Below, piece by piece: positions 30,506 to 34,989 of a stretch of DNA of 34,989 bases. The DNA comes from a virus. Under the pieces are notes generated by a model. That model worked only from the letters and a program-made list of their open reading frames with translations, was not told the DNA's origin and ran no database searches. Positions within the stretch are counted from its first letter, which is position 1. Every line of letters starts with the position of its first letter. The stretch lies in the IMG/VR virus record IMGVR_UViG_3300047510_002124, positions 1-34,989 of that record, one strand, 5' to 3'. The position numbers and the translations under genes were made by a program.

Positions 30506-30658
30506 TTACTTCTTATGTCTCTTGTCAAATGGTTCCCAGTGTTGCCACCCATACTCATGAACTGCCCATATGCCAAGAACTGGAGGTGCTGTCAGGAGAA
30601 GACCTATTATAAAAAGTGACACCTGATTGTCAAATAAGTTTTCTATAAGATGAAGCAT
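30506..30658 (-). CDS. Small membrane protein, unknown (50 aa)
   Basis: The protein begins MLHLIENLFDNQVSLFIIGL, so one membrane helix covers about residues 13-33 (VSLFIIGLLLTAPPVLGIWAV), and ends in a charged, Trp-containing tail (EYGWQHWEPFDKRHKK). The positive C-terminus suggests it stays in the cytoplasm. The start overlaps the 27-aa gene stop (TAATG). A small helper such as a holin or a host-envelope modifier is possible; no family is recognised. Confidence 0.7.
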   Translation of the reverse strand: MLHLIENLFDNQVSLFIIGLLLTAPPVLGIWAVHEYGWQHWEPFDKRHKK

Positions 30659-30741
30659 TATCGGTGCTCTCCACTTCCGACATATAAAATAAGCATCACG
30701 ATCATCATTACAAAAACTGATTGAATAACTTGATAGGTCAT
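30658..30741 (-). CDS. 27-aa single-helix membrane peptide, unknown
   Basis: The peptide reads MTYQVIQSVFVMMIVMLILY followed by VGSGEHR. It is almost one helix with a short polar tail and several Met residues. TAATG overlaps on both sides place it firmly in a co-translated string of small genes. Too short for family recognition. The overlapping starts and the coding-like hydrophobic pattern are the support for a real gene. Confidence 0.55.
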   Translation of the reverse strand: MTYQVIQSVFVMMIVMLILYVGSGEHR

Positions 30742-30905
30742 TATCCTCTGTTTAAATGATTAACAACGGTTAAAAGTCCGTGAGCATAAAAACCCAATAA
30801 TACAGCACCAATAGAGGCACTGATTAGTGATGCGGTTTTATTATGTTTATCCATTGCCTTTGCAATAGACTGATCGATCATTTGCTGAACCTCATCCTTA
30901 TCCAT
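30741..30905 (-). CDS. Small membrane protein, unknown (54 aa)
   Basis: The N-terminal half is charged and helical (MDKDEVQQMIDQSIAKAMDK). A hydrophobic helix follows (about 26-48, SLISASIGAVLLGFYAHGLLTVV), ending HLNRG. The layout of a soluble helix then a membrane helix is typical of tail-anchored or small accessory membrane proteins. Its ATG lies inside the last codons of the 66-aa gene (overlap of eight bases). Function unknown. Confidence 0.7.
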   Translation of the reverse strand: MDKDEVQQMIDQSIAKAMDKHNKTASLISASIGAVLLGFYAHGLLTVVNHLNRG

Positions 30906-31098
30906 TTTGTAAGAAGTCATAATACTTGTCTTTAATTTCTCGGTCTACCACATCAAGACTTGTTAATGGTGGTTTCCATTTTTCATTTATAAGTTTATCA
31001 GCAAACTTATAAGCATTTGTATCAATAATTATTTTTAGTCTAGTAAAAGAACTTAAAATAAACGCTCTCTTCTGAAAGTGTTCGTCTTTGATTCTCAT
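30898..31098 (-). CDS. Small basic protein, unknown (66 aa)
   Basis: The protein begins MRIKDEHFQKRAFILSSFTR and continues LKIIIDTNAYKFADKLINEK; it is rich in Lys and Phe with a KWKPPLTSLD turn. The IIIDTNAY segment resembles the first strand of PIN-domain ribonucleases (an Asp after hydrophobics), but the protein is far too short for a PIN fold and other acidic residues are not placed as expected. Start overlaps the 49-aa stop (ATGA). Confidence 0.65.
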   Translation of the reverse strand: MRIKDEHFQKRAFILSSFTRLKIIIDTNAYKFADKLINEKWKPPLTSLDVVDREIKDKYYDFLQNG

Positions 31099-31244
31099 TT
31101 TTTAGCATTAAGAAACTTTTCTAGTGGATCTCTTTTTGTTTTAACTATTTCACATGCTCTGGTGTAGAACATATTATTAGTATTGCCAGACTTCTCAAAA
31201 GTCTGTTTGATCTTCACCCAATTATCATAGGTGTGCTGATCCAT
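31095..31244 (-). CDS. Small unknown protein (49 aa)
   Basis: The protein begins MDQHTYDNWVKIKQTFEKSG, then NTNNMFYTRACEIVKTKRDP, ending LEKFLNAKK. It is probably two short helices, one Cys, no membrane segment. It follows a TTGACA/CATAAT promoter and opens the string of five overlapping genes. The pattern MDQHTYDNWVK is one I associate with T4-like cyanophages, but no function is known to me. Confidence 0.75.
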   Translation of the reverse strand: MDQHTYDNWVKIKQTFEKSGNTNNMFYTRACEIVKTKRDPLEKFLNAKK

Positions 31245-31268
31245 AGAGTTTTAAGTTGAATACTACTA

Positions 31269-31299
31269 ATTATGTTAGTAAGCATTTTGAGTCTGTCAA
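31269..31299 (-). promoter_or_regulatory. Probable sigma-70 promoter for the five-gene small-protein string
   Basis: A perfect TTGACA (31299-31294) is followed by CATAAT (31274-31269) with a 19-nt spacer, longer than ideal. It lies between tRNA-Ser and the 49-aa gene. The perfect -35 makes it credible; the spacing lowers confidence. Confidence 0.5.
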
Positions 31300-31324
31300 C
31301 TTTGTGTTGATTTATTGACAAAAA

Positions 31325-31410
31325 AGGAAGATCAGGGATTCGAACCCTGGAACGCTACTAACGTTAATAGTTTTCAAGACTATCGCCATCAACCACTCGG
31401 CCAATCTTCC
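31325..31410 (-). tRNA. tRNA-Ser (UGA)
   Basis: Type II tRNA with the long variable arm expected for serine. Acceptor GGAAGAT pairs with ATCTTCC, the D-region is GGCCGAGTGGTTGATGGC, anticodon stem ATAGT/ACTAT surrounds CTTGAAA (anticodon TGA), and T-arm CAGGG/CCCTG surrounds TTCGAAT. The base after the acceptor stem (position 73) is T, whereas bacterial tRNA-Ser normally has G, an unusual discriminator. CCA is not encoded. A T-run right after the gene could end the transcript. Confidence 0.95.
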
Positions 31411-31421
31411 AATAAAAGTCC

Positions 31422-31679
31422 TCAGCGGACTTCAAAATCTAAACGACGAACTTTACGTTGTCGTCTTGCCTCCTGCCAGGCAATATCTTCGTTAGTAAGA
31501 ACTCCTGATTTTTGTTTTGTTCCCAATGAGTTTAACATAACTACTAAGGATAAGTCAACAGCACTGATACGGTCTCCACGAATAGATGCCATATTAGAAC
31601 ATCCACAAGTTACAGTTTTCGTAGGATGCCCCTCCAATTCCCTATTACAGGAACGGCACCTAATTCTTAGATTTTCCAT
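31422..31679 (-). CDS. Zinc-ribbon-like small protein (85 aa)
   Basis: The N-terminus has CRSC (8-11) and CGC (25-27), enough for one zinc site (MENLRIRCRSCNRELEGHPT). The middle is helical (ISAVDLSLVVMLNSLG), and the C-terminus is strongly basic (QEARRQRKVRRLDFEVR). It may bind nucleic acid; no catalytic motif is visible. It follows Dps by 17 bases, and its stop codon is inside a 6-bp hairpin (AAGTCC/GGACTT, 31432-31416) just before tRNA-Ser. Confidence 0.75.
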   Translation of the reverse strand: MENLRIRCRSCNRELEGHPTKTVTCGCSNMASIRGDRISAVDLSLVVMLNSLGTKQKSGVLTNEDIAWQEARRQRKVRRLDFEVR

Positions 31680-31696
31680 TTGATATTATTAGATAA

Positions 31697-32143
31697 TTAT
31701 TTTTCAGTAAAGGAACGCAGCATCCAAACAAACTTACCGTGAGATTCCATCAGGTCTTGCACTAGACTAGCAGTGGCATATGACTTTTGTTGCTCCGCTT
31801 CCTCGGAAACTTCTACCAAAAGTTCAATCAAACTTCGGTTGTCATCGTGAAGTTGTTTTACCATACCATCAGCATCAATATCTTGAGCACTATTTGATGC
31901 TTGTTCAACTCTCGAAACTTCTGTGGTCCTGGAGAGGGTGCTGATTGGTTTGATATTCAAGTATCTCATATGCTCTGAGACACGATCAACCTCTTCAAAC
32001 ATCGCTTCATACTGATCCCCAAAGAGAGTATGGAGTTGTTGAAAATCGGGACCTACAACGTGCCAGTGATAGACCCAAGTTTTGTGAAATAAGACGAACA
32101 GAGATGCCTGAGCGTCACTAATAAGTTTGTATAACTTTTCCAT
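31697..32143 (-). CDS. dps: Dps-like ferritin (DNA protection during starvation, 148 aa)
   Basis: Ferritin-fold protein that oxidises Fe(II) with peroxide and stores iron, so limiting hydroxyl radicals. The ferroxidase residues are all present with Dps spacing: His 26 (VYHWHVVGP), His 38 (LHTLF), Asp 53 and Glu 57 (FEEVDRVSEHMR). The start at 32143 (MEKLYKLISD) is preferred because the upstream part of the longer frame runs through the tRNA-Val gene, and because a late promoter (TATAAATA) is placed 20 nt ahead. The basic N-terminal tail of DNA-binding Dps types is missing, so iron handling is favoured over DNA binding. Confidence 0.9.
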   Translation of the reverse strand: MEKLYKLISDAQASLFVLFHKTWVYHWHVVGPDFQQLHTLFGDQYEAMFEEVDRVSEHMRYLNIKPISTLSRTTEVSRVEQASNSAQDIDADGMVKQLHDDNRSLIELLVEVSEEAEQQKSYATASLVQDLMESHGKFVWMLRSFTEK

Positions 32144-32162
32144 TATACCACAGATTTTTAGG

Positions 32163-32170
32163 TATTTATA
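32163..32170 (-). promoter_or_regulatory. T4-type late promoter TATAAATA before dps
   Basis: Exact TATAAATA on the minus strand between the tRNA-Val 3' end and dps, 20 nt before the start codon. A later GGTATAATGG touching the ATG looks like a -10 but lies too close to serve this start. Confidence 0.7.
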
Positions 32171-32174
32171 AAAG

Positions 32175-32247
32175 TGCCCGATACAGGTTTCGCTCCTGTC
32201 AATGCCTGCTTGTAAGGCAGGTCCCGTCACTAGCTGGGTCATCGGGC
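32175..32247 (-). tRNA. tRNA-Val (UAC) with non-standard D and T loops
   Basis: 73 nt. Acceptor GCCCGAT/ATCGGGC with discriminator A, anticodon stem CCTGC/GCAGG with loop CTTACAA (anticodon TAC), and T-stem ACAGG/CCTGT are all perfect. However, base 8 is G, the D-stem is a bare CCC/GGG, the D-loop lacks the conserved GG, and the T-loop reads AGCGAAA instead of TTC-type. The three perfect stems argue for a real tRNA; the missing tertiary-contact bases make function uncertain. Encoded between the small genes and dps. Confidence 0.8.
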
Positions 32248-32253
32248 AGTTAC

Positions 32254-32415
32254 CTATGATTCTAGCATATACTCTACGGTATTGGCAATATCATTCATAG
32301 CATCACGGAGGTTTTCTCTTTGCCCCGACTCTTGTTTAACTATTGGGCGATGATCGTCTATTAGAGTCCAACGCCACTGATTCATACCATCACAATACCA
32401 CAAATTAATCTTCAT
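32254..32415 (-). CDS. Small unknown protein (53 aa)
   Basis: The protein begins MKINLWYCDGMNQWRWTLID with three Trp in the first 16 residues, then DDHRPIVKQESGQRENLRDA and a helical end (MNDIANTVEYMLES). It reads as one small beta hairpin plus helix. It starts 11 bases before the end of the 51-aa gene, in another frame, and stops seven bases before tRNA-Val. No function recognised. Confidence 0.75.
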   Translation of the reverse strand: MKINLWYCDGMNQWRWTLIDDHRPIVKQESGQRENLRDAMNDIANTVEYMLES

Positions 32416-32560
32416 TTTTATAATACTCTAACTTAATCCAATTTATAAGAGCATTAACTTCCATCCATTTTGTCTGATCCATTAAGGGTCCAAATTGACC
32501 TTTATAGAAATCAAGTGCTTTAATCACAAGTTCTCTATCACGTTGGGAAATGAGAGACAT
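32405..32560 (-). CDS. Small unknown protein (51 aa)
   Basis: The protein begins MSLISQRDRELVIKALDFYK, then GQFGPLMDQTKWMEVNALIN, ending WIKLEYYKNED. Two amphipathic helices are likely, with no Cys or membrane span. It is the first gene after the pstS terminator, 22 nt downstream of a candidate promoter that overlaps the terminator. Unknown function. Confidence 0.72.
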   Translation of the reverse strand: MSLISQRDRELVIKALDFYKGQFGPLMDQTKWMEVNALINWIKLEYYKNED

Positions 32561-32581
32561 AAAACTCCTAACTCATTAATT

Positions 32582-32615
32582 AGAATACACTAAAAAGGGG
32601 GTTGTGTCAACCCCC
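32582..32615 (-). terminator. pstS terminator with an embedded promoter
   Basis: GGGGGTT (32615-32609) pairs with AACCCCC (32603-32597), followed by five T: a clear rho-independent terminator 13 nt after the pstS stop. The loop and arm also spell TTGACA (32610-32605), and TATTCT (32587-32582) lies 17 nt further on. A promoter for the 51-aa/53-aa/tRNA-Val genes could therefore share this DNA. The -10 is weak (4 of 6). Confidence 0.8.
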
Positions 32616-32627
32616 AGTCTAGTTATA

Positions 32628-33590
32628 TCAGTTTCCGATACGCTTTACAGCGATTCGTGATTTGTTGAGAATACTACCTGCAAGAGGAACATATCCCAGA
32701 TCATCCGCAATCATTTGTGCCTTAGAACTCAGAGCATAGTTCAGAGCAGCACGAATATCATTTGCCTTTGCACCATTACCAGTCTTATAAGCAAGAACCC
32801 AAGTCAAAGTAGAGATAGGGTAGGCAGCGGCACCAGAAGGATTGGGATTTTCTCCAGCAAGGTTAGAATCAAGTTTGATGCCATTCAGAGCAGCGGCACC
32901 AGAAGCAGCAGTAGGAAGAACGAACTTACCTGCTTTGTTTTGGAGAGCAGCAACTTGGAGTTTGTTTGATTTCACAAATCCAGTATTCACATAACCAATT
33001 GAACCAGAGGTTTGGCGAATTGTTCCAGAGACACCCTCGTTTCCTTTGCCACCAAGACCAACGGGCCAATTGACGGACTTACCTACACCAGGTTTCCATC
33101 CACCAAAGGCATCCAGAGAGTTGGTGAAAGCATAAGTGGTTCCAGAACCATCAGAACGATGAACAACAGTCATAGGACCTGCAGCACATCCAACTGCCTT
33201 CCAGTCCTTAATACGTCCAGAGAAAATATTCACAGTCTGCTTCTGAGTGAGTTTCAGAGAGCATCCTGGTTTGTTATAGGCAATCGCAATCGTTCCTCCC
33301 ACCATAGGAATTTGAACGACACCACGCTTTACTTTACTCGCATCTTTTGACGAGATAGACTCATCAGAAGCACCGAAATCGACAGTTCCTGCGATAAATT
33401 GACGGACACCAGCACCAGAACCAACGGACTGATAATTCACACGATTACCTGTAGATGAAGCATAATCTGCAAACCAACGTTGGTAAATGGGGGCGGGGAA
33501 GGTAGCACCAGCACCATTCAAAGGAGATCCAGCAAGTGCCGCAACAGGCGCAGCGACCAGACCCATAGCAATAAGATTTTTAAGTTTCAT
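32628..33590 (-). CDS. pstS: Phosphate-binding protein of the ABC phosphate transporter (320 aa)
   Basis: Periplasmic receptor that delivers phosphate to the host PstCAB importer. A signal peptide (MKLKNLIAMGLVAAPVAALA) precedes SPLNGAGATFPAPIYQRWF, the usual mature PstS start. Phosphate-contact motifs are SVGSGAGVRQFIAGTVDFGASDES (near 50-73) and HRSDGSGTTYAFTNSL (near 141-156). The start at 33590 is set by the signal peptide; the longer frame would add 36 residues reaching into the promoter. A Pho-box-like array lies upstream and a terminator downstream. Phage pstS is known in marine cyanophages. No transporter subunits are encoded here. Confidence 0.96.
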   Translation of the reverse strand: MKLKNLIAMGLVAAPVAALAGSPLNGAGATFPAPIYQRWFADYASSTGNRVNYQSVGSGAGVRQFIAGTVDFGASDESISSKDASKVKRGVVQIPMVGGTIAIAYNKPGCSLKLTQKQTVNIFSGRIKDWKAVGCAAGPMTVVHRSDGSGTTYAFTNSLDAFGGWKPGVGKSVNWPVGLGGKGNEGVSGTIRQTSGSIGYVNTGFVKSNKLQVAALQNKAGKFVLPTAASGAAALNGIKLDSNLAGENPNPSGAAAYPISTLTWVLAYKTGNGAKANDIRAALNYALSSKAQMIADDLGYVPLAGSILNKSRIAVKRIGN

Positions 33591-33626
33591 AAAAATTTGT
33601 TTAGAAGTAAAATAGACTTCTCCGAA

Positions 33627-33682
33627 ATCATAAGAGAAAATAAAGAAAAAGTCCACTAAGATTTGGTTAAGAGGTTCATAAC
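33627..33682 (-). promoter_or_regulatory. Pho-box-like repeat array and -10 of pstS
   Basis: Upstream of pstS the minus strand carries GTTATGA (33682-33676), CTTAACC (33671-33665) and CTTAGTG (33660-33654), each starting 11 nt after the previous one, the period of PhoB sites. CTTAACC matches the core of the cyanobacterial Pho box. A -10-like TATGAT follows at 33632-33627, about 37 nt before the ATG, and no good -35 is present, as in PhoB-activated promoters. The host PhoBR system under phosphate stress is the likely regulator. Confidence 0.7.
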
Positions 33683-33684
33683 AT

Positions 33685-33711
33685 AAAAAAGCACCCAAAA
33701 AATGGGTGCTT
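33685..33711 (-). terminator. Rho-independent terminator of the porin gene
   Basis: In the transcript AAGCACCC (33711-33704) pairs perfectly with GGGTGCTT (33696-33689) around a 7-nt loop and is followed by a T-run to 33685. It is placed 23 nt after the porin stop and directly ahead of the Pho-box array, so pstS is transcribed separately. Confidence 0.9.
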
Positions 33712-33734
33712 CCACTCAGATTATGAGTGATTTA

Positions 33735-34989
33735 TCAGAACTTGAAGGTAGTTTGAATAACTCCACCCCAAGCAGACTCGCCATCATAACGTGCGTTATT
33801 GGTAACGTAGAAGATAGCAGGAGTAACAGTGATGTTATCGGACACACGATACTTGTAGAAGATTTCAAGCATCGAGGCATCACTACTGATGTTCTCGGAG
33901 TTTCCAGGTTGCCCATAAGCAATTCCAGCAGAATTACCTTTAGCAAACACATCGCTCCACTGGAGACCAACCATCCAAGAATCGGAATCGGTAGCACCAG
34001 ATGTCTTACCTTTACCATCCACATCATTGTATCCATATCCAACAGAAACTGAAGGAATGTATCCAGATTCGGCAGGTTGCCAGTAAGCATTCAGAGCGAC
34101 GCTATTAGAGGTTTGACCTGCTACAAGCGCAGCAGAACCGCCTCCAAGGGCGTTGAAGGTACGAACGCGACTACCTTCAGTACCATAGCGGTAAGCAACA
34201 GCAGCGCCCCACTGAGGAGCACGATATCCAACCTGAGCAAGGAAATTGACTCCAGAATCAGAGTTGAATACACCAGTTTCGGTGTTATCGCCATCTTGAG
34301 AGACGTAGTTCAGACCAGCAACAAATCCACCCTGTCCTTTTTTGGTGGGCTGTTTCCACTGGGCACCAACACCAGCACCTGTTGCTTTGTTATAAACACC
34401 AGAAGCACCACCAAGTTGGAAGAAGTCCAGAATATCTGACTTGTAAGCAGAAGGAATCCAAACCATCTCGGTATTACGAACCAGAGGTCCAGCAGTCAGA
34501 GTTACACTCTTACCAACAGGGAACTGGTAGTAAAGGCGATCAATGGTTGCCTGTTCAGCAAGAGTTTCTGCTTTGTCCAGTTTGAACAGAGAAGAACTAG
34601 AACCGAAAGGATCAGAACTAAAGTTACCAGAACGAATACGAGTGCGAAGCAAATCCTTACCCGTGAATGAAGTATCAAAATTCAGACGGAGATCATAGTT
34701 GAATGCGGTGTTGCCAACGTTTCCACCAGCATTCGTTTCTAGACCAGGAACTCCACCAAGAATAAAGGATGCTTCACCCTTGAGTTTGGTAGTGGTAGAG
34801 AATTGAGTTGCCTCAAGTTTGCCTACCTTTGCCTCAAGACCATCTACACGACCTTTGAGAATACCAAGTTCAGTTTTGAATTCAGCGATCAGACGCTCAA
34901 GTTCATCAGTAACTTCGGTTACACGATCCAGACAAGCATTGAGAAGAGCAGCAGCTTCGTAACGAGTCATTGCCTGACCGCCACCATAA
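33735..34989 (-). CDS. Cyanobacterial-type outer-membrane porin, partial (at least 417 aa)
   Basis: Beta-barrel porin of the cyanobacterial Som/OprB class. The visible N-terminal part is the end of an SLH domain (YGGGQAMTRYEAAALLNACL) leading into a coiled coil (ERLIAEFKTELGILKGRVDG and a following heptad stretch to about ATQFSTTTKL). The rest is a barrel with alternating polar/hydrophobic strands ending in Phe (IQTTFKF), the standard outer-membrane signature. In the same frame the sequence continues past ATG 34970 to the window edge, so that ATG is internal and the signal peptide and most of the SLH domain are missing. It presumably inserts in the host outer membrane. Pairing with pstS mirrors host phosphate-acquisition loci. 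Confidence 0.9.
   Translation of the reverse strand, partial: YGGGQAMTRYEAAALLNACLDRVTEVTDELERLIAEFKTELGILKGRVDGLEAKVGKLEATQFSTTTKLKGEASFILGGVPGLETNAGGNVGNTAFNYDLRLNFDTSFTGKDLLRTRIRSGNFSSDPFGSSSSLFKLDKAETLAEQATIDRLYYQFPVGKSVTLTAGPLVRNTEMVWIPSAYKSDILDFFQLGGASGVYNKATGAGVGAQWKQPTKKGQGGFVAGLNYVSQDGDNTETGVFNSDSGVNFLAQVGYRAPQWGAAVAYRYGTEGSRVRTFNALGGGSAALVAGQTSNSVALNAYWQPAESGYIPSVSVGYGYNDVDGKGKTSGATDSDSWMVGLQWSDVFAKGNSAGIAYGQPGNSENISSDASMLEIFYKYRVSDNITVTPAIFYVTNNARYDGESAWGGVIQTTFKF

Noticed and set aside
30898-31098. 66-aa protein as a PIN-domain toxin (IIIDTNAY)
   Set aside because: It is much too short, and the other acidic residues of a PIN active site are missing.
31422-31683. Plus-strand 122-aa ORF at 31315-31683
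   Set aside because: It is antisense to tRNA-Ser and the zinc-ribbon gene and has no recognisable features.
32115-32242. Longer start for the Dps gene (181 aa)
   Set aside because: The extra 33 residues are translated tRNA-Val sequence.
1-34989. CRISPR arrays, insertion sequences, integrase or attachment sites
   Set aside because: No regularly spaced direct repeats, transposase, integrase or terminal repeats were seen.
1-34989. Window as a cyanobacterial chromosome segment
   Set aside because: All genes on one strand, T4-type late promoters, fibre clusters, several tRNAs with an HNH gene and minimal spacing favour a phage; host-like genes are known phage auxiliary genes.

Overview
The window looks like part of the genome of a marine T4-like cyanophage (cyanomyovirus). 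Every supported gene is on the minus strand, packed end to end with ATGA, TGATG or TAATG overlaps. It carries typical cyanophage auxiliary genes (psbA, two hli, petE, petF, pstS), tail-fibre-like LamG proteins, three tRNAs, an HNH endonuclease, many very small ORFs, and T4-type late promoter motifs (CTAAATA or TATAAATA). The phage assignment is an inference from gene content; the terminase, portal and capsid genes lie outside the window.

Read in the direction of transcription (right to left), the layout is as follows. (1) 34989-32582: a porin truncated by the window edge, its terminator, a Pho-box-like array, and pstS, a phosphate-acquisition pair. (2) 32560-29509: small unknown genes, tRNA-Val, a Dps-type ferritin, a zinc-ribbon protein, tRNA-Ser, a run of five tiny genes of which three have a membrane helix, an HNH endonuclease overlapping tRNA-Pro, and two small unknown genes. 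(3) 29508-29292: a repeat and hairpin element ending in a terminator with a promoter folded into it. (4) 29270-10004: 24 consecutive glycan genes with almost no spacing. They comprise about 11 sugar-nucleotide genes (RmlB/RmlC-like enzymes, an RfbH-like PLP dehydrase, GDP-mannose 3,5-epimerase, and a SIS isomerase, GHMP kinase and HAD/nucleotidyltransferase set that fits nucleotide-heptose synthesis), about 10 glycosyltransferases and 3 methyltransferases. No flippase or polymerase is present.

(5) 9961-7848: a photosynthesis/redox operon driven by a perfect TTGACA-17-TATAAT promoter. Its order is hli, a 28-aa membrane peptide, ferredoxin, plastocyanin, a 51-aa membrane protein, a 91-aa unknown, a second hli, and peroxiredoxin, then a terminator whose loop holds the next late promoter. 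(6) 7842-1262: late structural region with three paralogous LamG-type fibre proteins, an 84-aa unknown and a 944-aa fibre/adhesin. (7) 1233-1: psbA behind a strong sigma-70 promoter and a structured leader of about 165 nt. Its coding sequence is interrupted after codon 334 by what looks like the 5' end of a group I intron running off the window.

Taken together, the window holds three host-takeover modules (photosynthetic electron flow, phosphate uptake, surface glycan synthesis) beside host-recognition fibres. Host-type promoters serve the metabolic genes and T4-type late promoters serve the structural genes. The least explained features are the promoter-in-hairpin elements, the frame-shifting WW repeat, the tiny membrane proteins inside the photosynthesis operon, and the psbA intron.
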